Positions 34,211 to 43,241 of a stretch of DNA of 64,000 nucleotides are shown piece after piece (the stretch's first letter is position 1; every line of letters starts with the position of its first letter). A model generated the notes under the pieces. That model was given only the letters and a program-made list of their open reading frames with translations. It ran no database searches and had not been told where the DNA came from. Both the position numbers and the translations under genes were made by a program. The DNA lies in contig CALGCW010000221.1 in NCBI GenBank assembly GCA_937884385.1, forward strand, positions 8,806 through 72,805, written 5' to 3'. The stretch comes from an uncultured Clostridia bacterium (lineage in GTDB: Bacteria; Bacillota; Clostridia; Oscillospirales; CAG-272).

Positions 34211-34243
34211 ATGTTTACCTTTCTTTACTGTTTGTATATCTAT

Positions 34244-35911
34244 TTACAGTTTTATTCCCTCTTCTATCATTTCTTTTGCGGCAACAAGCTGGTTGTCAGT
34301 GATATTTAAACCGCCAAGAATACGTGCGATCTCGTTTATCCTACCTGTGGTGTCAAGTGTTTTCAGGTCAGTCTGAGTGGATGCGTTTACATCGTGCTTG
34401 TATATAAGATAATGACTGCTTGAGAGCGATGCTATTTGTGCAGAGTGTGTTACACAGATGACCTGAACGTGTTTGGATATTTGCTTTAATTTGATACCGA
34501 CCTTGCGGGCTGTTTTGCCGGATATGCCTGTATCGATCTCATCGAAGATCACCGAGCCTACACCGTCCTTGTCAAGGAGTATGCTCTTAATGGCGAGCAT
34601 AATTCTTGAAAGCTCACCTCCAGAAGCAATCTTTATCATTGGCATTGGCTCCTGACCGCTGTTTGCGGATATCAAAAACTCAATATCATCACTTCCGTTA
34701 GCTCCGGGCTCAGGCAGCTTTTTGATATCAATAATAAAGTTGACCTTTGGCATTTCAAGGAAAGAAAGCTCCTTCATAATTGCGTTTTGCAATTCAAAAG
34801 CGGCTTTTTTTCTTGATTGTGTCAGATGATATGCTTTGGTGTCTATCAGCTCTTTTGCTTTTGCAAGCTCTGATTCGGTTTCTTTTATGAGGTCATCTGA
34901 ATTATCCATTGCTTCGATGGAGTCGGAAAGCTGCTTGCGAAACTCCAAAATATCTTCAATTGTATTTCCGTACTTTTTCTTCAGCTTGCTTATGGCATTT
35001 AAGCGTTCACCTATCTTGTCAAGCTTCTTTTCGGCTGAAGTATCATCACTGTCTCCCCATTCCTGAACCGTATCTGCAATATCCTCAAGCTCATATTGAA
35101 CCTGAAGCAGCCTTTCGGAAAGAGTGCCCGCTTCTTCAATTACTGCGGCAAGATGAGTCATTGAAGAATTTGCCTTGTCGATCAAGGATATAATACCTTT
35201 TTCAGAGCCTTTGATAAGATGATACGTGAATTTCGAATGCTTTTGTATCTTTTCAAGATTTTCAAGTCTCCGTTCCTCGGCAAGGAGCTTTTCTTCTTCC
35301 CCAACACGAGGCTGAACACTATCTATCTCCTTAGCTTGAAACTGATAAATGTCATATAATCTTGCTTTTTCCAAAGCATTTCCCTTTAACGATTTCAACT
35401 TGTCAGATAGAAACATATATTTTTGAAAGGCGATTTGATAATCGGATTTGATATCAGTGATATCTGCATATCTGTCTAAAATCTCAAGATGCTCGCTTTT
35501 TTGCATAAGCTTTTGATTATCGTGTTGACCGTGTATGGTGATCAGATGTGAGGCGATTTCTTTAGCCAGAGCTTGTGTTACCGTTTGCCCGTTCAGCTTG
35601 TATACGCTTTTACCTTCGATGTTGAAACTTCTCTGAAACATCAATCCGCCATCAATTTCAAAACCGAGCTCGGTAAGCATGCTTGCAAATACATGAGGAA
35701 TATCCTCAAAGCAAGCACGAATGATCGCCTCTTTCTCTCCGTTTCGTATCTTACCCTTTATCGGACGTGAACCGAGAAGAATACCTATCGAGTCTATAAT
35801 TACTGACTTTCCCGCGCCGGTCTCCCCGGTCAACACGGAAAATCCTACGGAAAAATCAATATTAATTTCCTTGACTATGGCAATATTTTTGATGTATAAG
35901 GAGGTTATCAT
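34244..35911 (-). CDS. recN: DNA repair protein RecN
   Basis: 555 aa, SMC-like. Walker A GETGAGKSVIIDS near 29-41, signature ASGGELSRIMLA and Walker B SVIFDEIDTGISG (about 450-480) flank a long coiled coil (about 165-370). RecN gathers ends at double-strand breaks. The start overlaps the argR stop by 4 nt and has AGGTC upstream; the argR-recN pair is a standard Firmicute neighbour set. Confidence 0.97.
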   Translation of the reverse strand: MITSLYIKNIAIVKEINIDFSVGFSVLTGETGAGKSVIIDSIGILLGSRPIKGKIRNGEKEAIIRACFEDIPHVFASMLTELGFEIDGGLMFQRSFNIEGKSVYKLNGQTVTQALAKEIASHLITIHGQHDNQKLMQKSEHLEILDRYADITDIKSDYQIAFQKYMFLSDKLKSLKGNALEKARLYDIYQFQAKEIDSVQPRVGEEEKLLAEERRLENLEKIQKHSKFTYHLIKGSEKGIISLIDKANSSMTHLAAVIEEAGTLSERLLQVQYELEDIADTVQEWGDSDDTSAEKKLDKIGERLNAISKLKKKYGNTIEDILEFRKQLSDSIEAMDNSDDLIKETESELAKAKELIDTKAYHLTQSRKKAAFELQNAIMKELSFLEMPKVNFIIDIKKLPEPGANGSDDIEFLISANSGQEPMPMIKIASGGELSRIMLAIKSILLDKDGVGSVIFDEIDTGISGKTARKVGIKLKQISKHVQVICVTHSAQIASLSSSHYLIYKHDVNASTQTDLKTLDTTGRINEIARILGGLNITDNQLVAAKEMIEEGIKL

Positions 35912-36363
35912 CTTTTGACCTCGGAAATCATTTCCTTTATTTTTGTACCTATTACCTGTGCGAAATCGGGAGTAGTGGTGACGATAAATATGGTATCATC
36001 ACCTGCAACGCAACCTAAGATGTCCTCGGATTTGATATTATCTATATCTGTGGCAACGGCTTGCGCCATACCTGCGTGTGTTTTGATAACGACTATGTTC
36101 ATAGCGCAATTAACGGAAACGATCAAATGCATAAGAGATGCATTCAGCTTATTAATGTCATTTATATTGCCCGGCATGGTATAGTAATAGCCGTTCTGCT
36201 CGTCGGATACTTTAGTAAGATTTAATTCTCTAATATCCCTTGACATGGTTGCCTGGGTGGCAGAAAATCCGCTTTCCTTGAGCCTTCTTATAAGCTCGTC
36301 CTGCGTGTCTATTCTATATTCCTTTATTAACTCTTTTATCTTCGCTTGGCGATCCTTTTTCAT
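35908..36363 (-). CDS. argR: Arginine repressor
   Basis: 151 aa. The N-terminal winged helix (KELIKEYRIDTQDELIRRLKESG, then ATQATMSRDIRELNL) binds ARG boxes. The C-terminal hexamerisation domain has the arginine-binding GCVAGDDTIFIV segment (near 115). It represses arginine biosynthesis when arginine is abundant; the only arginine gene near is argS. RBS AAGGAG lies 8 nt from the ATG. Confidence 0.96.
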   Translation of the reverse strand: MKKDRQAKIKELIKEYRIDTQDELIRRLKESGFSATQATMSRDIRELNLTKVSDEQNGYYYTMPGNINDINKLNASLMHLIVSVNCAMNIVVIKTHAGMAQAVATDIDNIKSEDILGCVAGDDTIFIVTTTPDFAQVIGTKIKEMISEVKR

Positions 36364-36389
36364 TTGGTATACTCCTTACAATACTGGAA

Positions 36390-37265
36390 TTAATAATTAT
36401 GCTTCATTTTTTGGTTCAGAATGTCATAGAATGAGCATTCTTTGATTCTCACAAGCTTAACTGTAAGATTGCTTTTGGTCACGGTAACGATCTCGTCACG
36501 GAAGATCTCGCAGTTAGTCTTACCGTCAATTGTCAGGAAAAGTGATTTTTCTCTGACTGAAACGTTTTTTACGCGCAAAGTGGTCTCATCGGAAAATATC
36601 AATTGTCTTGCAATGAATGAGTGCGGACAAATCGGTGTGACCATTCTGCATTTTACCTTGGGATCTGCTATAGAACCTCCTGCACTCATTGCATATGCAG
36701 TCGAGCCTGTGGGGGTCGAGATGATCAGTCCGTCTGCTCTGTATGAGGTTATGAGACTGTCTTCTGCGTATAATTCAAGATTTATGATTTTGGAAACGGA
36801 GCCGTTTGAGATAACAGCATCGTTCAGTGCGGACGACAGATACTTGGTGTTTCCCTCTTTGTCCTTTACCTGTATATCCATCATACTTCTTTCATCAATG
36901 GTATAATTGCCTTCAATGATTTTTGATAAAGAATCGAGCTCGTCCATCTCAAGCTCTGCCATATAACCGAGATGACCGAGATTTATTCCGAGTATGGGCT
37001 TGCCTCGCTTTGCCATTTTTTTAGCACAATCGAGAATAGTTCCGTCACCGCCTAGTGCAATCACAAGATCAGCCTCATCATAAAGCTTTTCGATTGGCAA
37101 GAAATAGATGTTTCCCTTGTATTTTTTCATAGCCAGGACTTTATCCTTGCTATACTGAGAAACAAGTATCTTGCATCCGAATTGTAAAAGATAGTTGGCA
37201 ACCTTAAGTGCGGCATTTGCCTTTTCTGAAATATTAAAATTGGTTACTATAGCAATGTTTTTCAT
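36390..37265 (-). CDS. nadK: NAD kinase
   Basis: 291 aa. The conserved GGDGT (ALGGDGTILDCAKK, near 71-84), NLGHLGYMAE, and the glycine-rich DGLIISTPTGSTAYAMSAGG loop (split: DGLIISTP and GSTAYAMSAGG near 175-195) are complete. It makes NADP from NAD using ATP. It is part of the tlyA-nadK-argR-recN order; RBS AGGAGG at 5 nt. Confidence 0.96.
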   Translation of the reverse strand: MKNIAIVTNFNISEKANAALKVANYLLQFGCKILVSQYSKDKVLAMKKYKGNIYFLPIEKLYDEADLVIALGGDGTILDCAKKMAKRGKPILGINLGHLGYMAELEMDELDSLSKIIEGNYTIDERSMMDIQVKDKEGNTKYLSSALNDAVISNGSVSKIINLELYAEDSLITSYRADGLIISTPTGSTAYAMSAGGSIADPKVKCRMVTPICPHSFIARQLIFSDETTLRVKNVSVREKSLFLTIDGKTNCEIFRDEIVTVTKSNLTVKLVRIKECSFYDILNQKMKHNY

Positions 37266-37328
37266 ACTTTCCTCCTGCGTCCTATGATATGCGGGGTCTT
37301 CTGTTTACATTATCGTAGGACGGGTCAT

Positions 37329-38114
37329 TTATTTTTGACTTACTATTGTTTTTATTTTGTTGTCCGTGATGAAATTGTGAGGTGTGGTTGCTTTTTGCAG
37401 CAAAGCCAAGAATTCAACGTTGCCGTCGCCACCCTCTATCGGAGAGCGCATAATATCAAGGCAAGAAAAGCCGGATATCAACGCGCTGTCAATTATTCTG
37501 TTGATTGCTTGAATGTGAAATGCGGCTTTCTTGATTATTCCATTAGAATTAAGCGCATTTTTGCCACATTCAAATTGCGGTTTGATCAATGTGACAAGAA
37601 GTCCGTCTTCTCTTAAAATTTCTTCGATCCCCTTGTGAATCAGCGTTTGCGATATGAAGGATACGTCCATAACCGCTATATCAAAGCTGAACGGGAAATC
37701 CTGTGGGGTCAAATAGCGTGCGTTATATTTTTCAATTGAAACGACTCTGGGATCTTCTGCGAGCTTGGGATCAAGCTGGCTGTGCCCTGAATCTATCGCA
37801 TATACACATTTAGCACCGTGAATGATAAGGCAATCAGTAAAGCCTCCGGTTGACGCACCTATATCAATACAATTTTTACCTTTTACGTCAATGCCAAACG
37901 ATGCGAGCGCTCCCTCAAGCTTCTCTCCTCCGCGGCTTACAAATCTTGGCTTGTTGAGTATCTCTACAATGTGCGTAAGAGTCTCATCGACGTTAAGAGA
38001 AGGCTTTGAGATCCTGATACCGTCAATAAGGACGTTGCCTTCCTCTATCAGCGCTTTGGATGCTTGTCTGCTTTTGGTATGCCCCTGTGTGAAAATATAT
38101 AAGTCTGCTCTCAT
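37329..38114 (-). CDS. tlyA: TlyA-family 2'-O rRNA methyltransferase
   Basis: 261 aa. An N-terminal S4 domain (MRADLYIFTQGHTKSRQASK and VLIDGIRISKPSLNV) is followed by an FtsJ-like Rossmann methyltransferase with DIGASTGGFTDCL (near 83-95), AVMDVSFISQT and LIKPQFE. TlyA methylates cytidine 2'-OH in 16S and 23S rRNA and sets capreomycin susceptibility in mycobacteria. Its start has no obvious SD and follows the ispA stop by 1 nt, suggesting translational coupling. In most Firmicutes dxs lies between ispA and tlyA; it is missing here. Confidence 0.94.
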   Translation of the reverse strand: MRADLYIFTQGHTKSRQASKALIEEGNVLIDGIRISKPSLNVDETLTHIVEILNKPRFVSRGGEKLEGALASFGIDVKGKNCIDIGASTGGFTDCLIIHGAKCVYAIDSGHSQLDPKLAEDPRVVSIEKYNARYLTPQDFPFSFDIAVMDVSFISQTLIHKGIEEILREDGLLVTLIKPQFECGKNALNSNGIIKKAAFHIQAINRIIDSALISGFSCLDIMRSPIEGGDGNVEFLALLQKATTPHNFITDNKIKTIVSQK

Positions 38115-38115
38115 A

Positions 38116-38964
38116 TTATTTCGTTCTCAAAATAAGATAATTCGCCAGATCTTCAAGAGTTCCGTTGTCAAATGTACGGATCCTATCGATAGCTTTTTGC
38201 GTTAACTGCTTTGAATGGATCTTTGCTTCTTCTAAAGACATAAACGATAAAAAGGAATTAAGCTCTCTCTTTCCCGCTTCATAGTCAAGTATATCATCAA
38301 CTATTTGAAATGCCAAGCCAACGTTTTCGGCATATTCGATCAAGGATGAATATCTTTCGTCCTGCTCGTCAAGACCCGCAGCAAGGCAACCGAGCTTAAC
38401 GGATGCACAAACCAAGCGCGCTGTTTTTAAGCTGTGTACCTTCAGAAGGGTTGGAAAATCAAATCTTTTTAACGACGCTTCAGTATCTATAGCCTGTCCT
38501 GCCAGCATGCCGCTAGAGCCGGAGTGCGATGCGAGAATCTGCACCGCCTTTGCGTTGATGCTTGCGGGCAAATAAGTGTTATTTACGATGGTCTCAAATG
38601 CGCTTGTCATCAATGCGTCTCCCGCGAGAACTGCAAGAGCCTCATTAAACTGTTTGTGCGCGGATGGCTTGCCGCGTCTGTAATCATCATTATCCATACA
38701 AGGCAGATCATCGTGCACTAGTGACGATGCGTGCATCATCTCCATGGCGCAGGCATACGGTAAAGCAGCTTTTGTACTTCCGCCAAGGATCTCACAGCAT
38801 TGAAGGATAAGAAAAGCTCTTATTCGTTTACCTCCATTGAGCAATGAGTATCTTTGAACGTCTATAAGCTCTTGCGAATAAACGGTGTCAAACGAGTAGT
38901 ACTCTGAAAGTGCACTTTCAATGAGTTCTGTATTTTCAAGTAGTCTTTGCTTGATATCTTTCAT
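38116..38964 (-). CDS. ispA: Short-chain polyprenyl diphosphate synthase
   Basis: 282 aa. The first Asp-rich motif is SLVHDDLPCMDNDDYRRG (DDxxD with two-residue insertion, near 80-97) and the second is QIVDDILDYE (near 223). The short size and the two residues inserted in the first motif fit the bacterial farnesyl (or geranyl) diphosphate synthase type. It supplies C15 for undecaprenyl phosphate. ATG overlaps the xseB stop by 4 nt. Confidence 0.94.
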   Translation of the reverse strand: MKDIKQRLLENTELIESALSEYYSFDTVYSQELIDVQRYSLLNGGKRIRAFLILQCCEILGGSTKAALPYACAMEMMHASSLVHDDLPCMDNDDYRRGKPSAHKQFNEALAVLAGDALMTSAFETIVNNTYLPASINAKAVQILASHSGSSGMLAGQAIDTEASLKRFDFPTLLKVHSLKTARLVCASVKLGCLAAGLDEQDERYSSLIEYAENVGLAFQIVDDILDYEAGKRELNSFLSFMSLEEAKIHSKQLTQKAIDRIRTFDNGTLEDLANYLILRTK

Positions 38965-39200
38965 TGATCGTTATCCTCTGTAAAATCCTTTTCTACGATC
39001 TCACCGTTTGTATCGATAACGAGCATTTTTATCTTTTTCTCTGCTTCATCCAACGCGTTGTTGCAAAATCTTACGAGATGAACTCCTTCTTCGTATAATT
39101 TCAGGGACTCATCCAATGAAGTATTTCCCTTTTCAAGAAGCTTGACGATCTCTTCAAGCCTTGCGGTTGCGGATTCAAAATTCATATTATTCTGTGCCAT
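38961..39200 (-). CDS. xseB: Exodeoxyribonuclease VII small subunit
   Basis: 79 aa from the ATG at 39200 (AAGGAGA at 5 nt). It has the family helical hairpin: NFESATARLEEIVKLLEKGNTSL and SLKLYEEGVHLVRFCNNALDEAEKKI. A longer frame extends upstream to 39296 through the end of xseA but lacks a start signal. The chosen start overlaps xseA by 14 nt. XseB binds XseA to form the ssDNA exonuclease. Confidence 0.95.
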   Translation of the reverse strand: MAQNNMNFESATARLEEIVKLLEKGNTSLDESLKLYEEGVHLVRFCNNALDEAEKKIKMLVIDTNGEIVEKDFTEDNDQ

Positions 39201-40422
39201 TATTGTCTCCTTTTGAATACTCGATTGAAGTAATGGTGGCGTTTGCGCGCCCATCTGAAAATGATATGGATATCTCATCATTGGACGATATGCCATAAAC
39301 TGATGACAATGCTCTGCCGCATCCGTCCTGGACTATTGCGTAACCGCGCGATAGAGTATTGAGAGGACTTATCGCGCTTAGCTTAGCGGATAAGACGTTG
39401 AAGGCGTTATCTTTATGTGTAATAATTTTGTCAATATTTGCATCAAGCTTGTCGGAAAGCAGATTGATGCTCATTTTATATTCGTCAAGTAATGCTTCTT
39501 TGGATAAGAGCACGCGAGCGCTTGAAAGCATCTCAAGACGCTTGCGCTCTTTATCAAGCCTGGTCATCAAAAGACTGTGCGCTAGGGTCATGCTTTGAGC
39601 TATACTATTGCGAACGTTTAGTACATTTGGCACTGCAAGCTCTGCTGCAGCAGACGGTGTTGGAGCACGAAGGTCTGCAACGAAGTCACATATAGTAAAA
39701 TCGCTTTCGTGACCTACAGCTGATATGACGGGAATGCGTGACGCAGCAATTGCATAAGCAAGATTTATATCATTGAAAGCCCAAAGGTCTTCCATAGAGC
39801 CTCCGCCCCTGCCGATAATAATAACGTCGCAAGATTTTGCATCGTTGAAATAATGGATTCCCGAAATAAGTGTCTCAGCGGCTCCGTCCCCTTGAACTAA
39901 AGCAGGATACAAAAGCAATTTTGTAAGCGGAAATCTGCGCCCCATTACGTTGATCATATCGTGAATGGCGGCACCCGTGGGCGAAGTGATGATCCCAACA
40001 GTAGTCGGATATTTTGGAAGAGGTTTTTTTCGAGAGGGATCGAATAATCCCTCACTTGAAAGCTTTTGCTTGATCTGCTCATACGCAACGTATAAAGCAC
40101 CGATTCCATCGGGTTGGATGTCCTCAGCATATAACTGATACTGTCCGGAGGGCGCATATACCGATATTCGACCGTAAACGATTACGCTCATTCCCTCTTT
40201 AAGGGCAAATTTTACCTTTCCGGCACTGGAACGGAACATTACCGCTTTCAGCACGCTTTCTTCATCCTTCATGGTAAAGTATATATGGCCCGAGCGGTGA
40301 AACGTAAGGTTGGAGATCTCTCCGCGGACAATGATCATTGACAACACGTCATCGTTCGAAACTACCGCGCGGATATATTCGTTTACTTGCGAAACGCTCA
40401 GTATCATTTTTGAATTGTCCAT
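39187..40422 (-). CDS. xseA: Exodeoxyribonuclease VII large subunit
   Basis: 411 aa. The OB-fold N-terminus contains VRGEISNLTFHRSGHIYFTMKD (split: EISNLTFHRSGHIYF near 31-45), followed by the catalytic block ITSPTGAAIHDM (near 148), IIIGRGGGSMEDLWAFND (near 200) and SAVGHESDFTICDFVADLRAPTP segment (near 235-255). It is a little shorter than E. coli XseA, as usual for Firmicutes. RBS AAGGAG is 5 nt before the ATG. Confidence 0.96.
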   Translation of the reverse strand: MDNSKMILSVSQVNEYIRAVVSNDDVLSMIIVRGEISNLTFHRSGHIYFTMKDEESVLKAVMFRSSAGKVKFALKEGMSVIVYGRISVYAPSGQYQLYAEDIQPDGIGALYVAYEQIKQKLSSEGLFDPSRKKPLPKYPTTVGIITSPTGAAIHDMINVMGRRFPLTKLLLYPALVQGDGAAETLISGIHYFNDAKSCDVIIIGRGGGSMEDLWAFNDINLAYAIAASRIPVISAVGHESDFTICDFVADLRAPTPSAAAELAVPNVLNVRNSIAQSMTLAHSLLMTRLDKERKRLEMLSSARVLLSKEALLDEYKMSINLLSDKLDANIDKIITHKDNAFNVLSAKLSAISPLNTLSRGYAIVQDGCGRALSSVYGISSNDEISISFSDGRANATITSIEYSKGDNNGTE

Positions 40423-40440
40423 AAGATCTCCTTTCTGTAT

Positions 40441-41394
40441 TTATTTGTTAATGTGTAATTTCCTTGTTAATAAAGCGATTCCTGCTGCATTGTCGGAAGA
40501 AAACTCGGGCGTAGCAAAGTAAGTTTCTTTAAATGCTCCAAGAGTTTCTTTAAGAAAAGCGTTGCTCATTACTCCGCCTGCATATACTATGGGAATATCG
40601 GGATACTTTTCTCTTACTTCTTCGGTGATTTTGAGCAAGGTCTGAGCAATAAAATTCAGGACGTATGCGGCAACGTACGGTTTATCCCCGGTCTCTCTAT
40701 AAATCTTCTCTGCGATATTTTCAAGTCCTGATAAATTGCAAATGCCGTTTTTGACCGATAATTTTGGCTTTGGTAGCTTCTTATCGTTCATAAGAGCCAG
40801 CTTTTCAAGCTCTTTGCCGCAAGGAAATCTAAGCCCCATCATAACTCCTGCTCTGTCGATGGCTTGTCCGGCACTTATGTCGGCTGTGTTGCCGATGATC
40901 CTAACGTTAAACCCGTCACTTGTGGGCTTTACATAGAGGACCTCAGTAGTACCACCGGAAACGTGGAAAGCAGCAAAATCGTTTTTGATAAGCTCCTGTG
41001 CATTTCCGCAAGAATAAAGTGCTGCCATTATATGGCCTGACTGATGTGAAAACTCATAAAGTTCGGCGTCGTGCGTCGCGGCTACAATTGAAGCGACAGC
41101 TCTGCCCGACATAAAGCAAGGCATATACGATCCCTCCTCATCACGTGGGGACCTTGATACGCCAACTGCAACGATATCGGAGTCCTTTAAAGCGTTTGCG
41201 AGATCGGCTGAAAGACCGGGAAAATTTTTCAAATGCGCAAACACCGCGTCACTTTGTCGCAGGCCTCTCTCTCCTTCCTTGACGTCAAGGATGTGCTTTG
41301 AGTTCAAGATAACTCTTCCATCAGTATCACAAACGGATACTGACGTGGTATAATTACTTGTATCTATACCGAGATAAACGGCGTTTTTATTCAT
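40441..41394 (-). CDS. TsaD/Gcp-like ASKHA protein (peptidase M22 paralogue)
   Basis: 317 aa. It begins YLGIDTSNYTTSVSVCD, an actin-like ATPase phosphate loop, and carries the metal motif FSHQSGHIMAAL (HxxxH near 117) and YAGGVMSNAFL (near 270). True TsaD has about 335-340 residues and VxHMxAH-type motifs; this shorter form is a paralogue common in Clostridia, so its role in tRNA t6A formation is unsure. It overlaps the nusB stop by 8 nt and sits where folD stands in Bacillus. Confidence 0.8.
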   Translation of the reverse strand: MNKNAVYLGIDTSNYTTSVSVCDTDGRVILNSKHILDVKEGERGLRQSDAVFAHLKNFPGLSADLANALKDSDIVAVGVSRSPRDEEGSYMPCFMSGRAVASIVAATHDAELYEFSHQSGHIMAALYSCGNAQELIKNDFAAFHVSGGTTEVLYVKPTSDGFNVRIIGNTADISAGQAIDRAGVMMGLRFPCGKELEKLALMNDKKLPKPKLSVKNGICNLSGLENIAEKIYRETGDKPYVAAYVLNFIAQTLLKITEEVREKYPDIPIVYAGGVMSNAFLKETLGAFKETYFATPEFSSDNAAGIALLTRKLHINK

Positions 41395-41803
41395 TGCTTG
41401 ATTCGATCTTGTTTTTGATATTGTTGAGAACTCCGTTAGTAAATGAACGGGACTTGGGATCGTCGAATTTTTTTACTAATTCAAGAGCCTCGTTAATTGC
41501 AACGGTATTTGGTATATCATCGCAGAACAGCATCTCATATGTGCAAAGGCGAATTGCTGAGCGCGTTGCGTTTGAAAGTCTTGATACCTTCCAACCGGTA
41601 GAGGCATCCGTAATAAGATCGTCGATTCTCTCTTCATTTTCAACCACACCAAAATACGTATTTTTGATGTATTTATCCTTAAGTACGTCGATCTCTCTGT
41701 TATCGCTTGAGAGAGCGAATATCTCTTCAGCGGATTCATCTTTTCTGAATTCTCTTTCAAAAAGTAATTGAAAAACCGCTTCACGTTGTTCTTTTCTTGT
41801 CAT
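41387..41803 (-). CDS. nusB: Transcription antitermination factor NusB
   Basis: 138 aa from the ATG at 41803, which is 9 nt past AAGGG; an ATG at 41812 touches that site and is less likely. The all-helical family pattern is visible: TRKEQREAVFQLLFE, then LSNATRSAIRLCTYEMLF and VAINEALELVKKFDDPKSRSF (split: AINEALELVKKF). It binds boxA with S10 in rRNA antitermination. It heads an operon of ten genes from nusB to argS. Confidence 0.95.
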   Translation of the reverse strand: MTRKEQREAVFQLLFEREFRKDESAEEIFALSSDNREIDVLKDKYIKNTYFGVVENEERIDDLITDASTGWKVSRLSNATRSAIRLCTYEMLFCDDIPNTVAINEALELVKKFDDPKSRSFTNGVLNNIKNKIESSNE

Positions 41804-41844
41804 ACTGTACATCCCTTCTACATATTAGTGATATTAACTTTAAT

Positions 41845-41873
41845 ATTGTAATACAAAATTAAGCAAAAGTCAA
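41845..41873 (-). promoter_or_regulatory. Promoter of the nusB-argS operon
   Basis: On the minus strand, TTGACT (41868-41873), 17 bp, TACAAT (41845-41850), 41 nt upstream of nusB. It is divergent from the ireB promoter 100 bp away. Confidence 0.72.
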
Positions 41874-41974
41874 TAAATATAACCTTTTTTATGCAAAAAA
41901 TTATGAATAATTTTTAATTTTATACATTTTTCGTGATTTTGCATTATAATTTTCAAAAAAATGTGTTTACACTA

Positions 41975-42003
41975 TTGAAAAAAACGAAAAAGTATTATAT
42001 AAT
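41975..42003 (+). promoter_or_regulatory. Promoter of ireB-ribF
   Basis: TTGAAA (41975-41980), 17-bp A-rich spacer, TATAAT (41998-42003), 41 nt before the ireB ATG. Confidence 0.7.
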
Positions 42004-42044
42004 ATATACGGATATACCCCACAAAAAGCAAAGGAGTTCAAAAA

Positions 42045-42299
42045 ATGGCAAGAAGAGACACAGAAACTCAAATGTTTAGAGTACCGAACGAGCGTGAAGA
42101 ACAAACTAGAAGGATACTCCAAGAGATTTATAATGCTTTGAGCGAGAGAGGATATAATCCCATAAATCAGATCGTTGGGTATATTATATCCGAGGACCCC
42201 ACGTATATTACTAACCATAACAACGCACGTGCACTTATCCGTAAGCTTGACAGAGATGAGCTGCTTGCTACGTTGCTTAAAAACTATCTGGGACTGTAA
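42045..42299 (+). CDS. ireB: IreB-family (UPF0297) regulatory phosphoprotein
   Basis: 84 aa, exact family size. It begins with [13 protein letters not shown] and includes [32 protein letters not shown] (split: [11 protein letters not shown] and [13 protein letters not shown]). In Enterococcus IreB is phosphorylated by the PASTA kinase IreK on N-terminal Thr and dampens cephalosporin resistance; the Thr (position 6) is present here. Usually it sits between alaS and yqgF; here it precedes ribF by 1 nt. RBS AAAGGAG is clear. Confidence 0.93.
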   Translation: MARRDTETQMFRVPNEREEQTRRILQEIYNALSERGYNPINQIVGYIISEDPTYITNHNNARALIRKLDRDELLATLLKNYLGL

Positions 42300-42300
42300 A

Positions 42301-43221
42301 ATGAAATTTATTAATTTAAAAACGGGGATCGAAGAATCGGTCCTTTTGCATCCGTCCGTATTATGTATCGGAAATTTTGACGGTGTTCATATTGGACACC
42401 GTCGACTTGTTGATGCAGTTTTAGAGGAATATGAAATATTAAAGCATACGTACCCCGATATAGTAACTTGTGCATGGTTTTTTGACTCTAATTTCTATAA
42501 ATCTGTAAAAGAGATTTTTTCTATAACTGAAAAGCTTGATATTTTTGCCGAGCTTGGACTTGATTATGCTATCATTGCAGAATTCAGCGAAATGCAGGGT
42601 CTTTCTCCAAGCGAGTTTGTTGCAGATATTTTGATCCGCGAGTGTAAATGCGTGCACGCGGTCTGCGGGGAGAATTTCAGATTTGGAAAAAAGGCTTCCG
42701 GTAATTCTGCCTTGTTAACCGATCTTATGTCTAAAAAAACCACAGTTCTTCCCTTGCTTACTGTCGACTCTGAGATCGTTTCTTCAACGTATATCCGCAA
42801 TCTGTTGGCAAATGGCTTTATTGAAAAGGCAAACACTTTACTTGGAAGTAATTATTCAATATACGAGACCATAGTACACGGGAAAAAGCTTGGAAGAAAG
42901 CTCGGTATTCCAACAGTCAATCAAAACGTTGTAAGCAAAAGCTTGATCATAAAAAACGGTATTTACGTGACAGACTGCACACTTGACGGTGTAAGATACA
43001 GAGCTGTGACGAACGTTGGAATACGCCCTACAGTTGACGATAACGGTACGCAAAATGTCGAAACTCATATTATCGGTTATACTGATGATTGCTATGATAA
43101 GACTGTTAAAATTGAATTTCTGTCACGTATAAGAGACGAGATGACCTTTAACTCAATTGACGAGCTCAAGGCTCGTATAAATGCCGATATCGAAATTGCA
43201 AGAGAATACAAAAGTAAATAA
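42301..43221 (+). CDS. ribF: Bifunctional riboflavin kinase/FAD synthetase
   Basis: 306 aa from the ATG at 42301, 1 nt after ireB; a frame open back to 42175 is the shadow of ireB. The FAD synthetase N-domain shows CIGNFDGVHIGHRRL (near 22-36) and the riboflavin kinase C-domain shows VHGKKLGRKLGIPTVNQ (about 191-207) and AVTNVGIRPTVDDN (about 237-250). It makes FMN then FAD from riboflavin. It is adjacent to neither rpsO nor truB as in Bacillus. Confidence 0.95.
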   Translation: MKFINLKTGIEESVLLHPSVLCIGNFDGVHIGHRRLVDAVLEEYEILKHTYPDIVTCAWFFDSNFYKSVKEIFSITEKLDIFAELGLDYAIIAEFSEMQGLSPSEFVADILIRECKCVHAVCGENFRFGKKASGNSALLTDLMSKKTTVLPLLTVDSEIVSSTYIRNLLANGFIEKANTLLGSNYSIYETIVHGKKLGRKLGIPTVNQNVVSKSLIIKNGIYVTDCTLDGVRYRAVTNVGIRPTVDDNGTQNVETHIIGYTDDCYDKTVKIEFLSRIRDEMTFNSIDELKARINADIEIAREYKSK

Positions 43222-43241
43222 CGAAAAAGAGGTGAGAGGAA

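Noticed and set aside
41813..42044. Replication origin or a hidden gene at the strand switch
   Set aside because: The divergence contains only two promoters and A/T-rich DNA; there are no DnaA-box clusters that I can see and no dnaA/dnaN neighbours.
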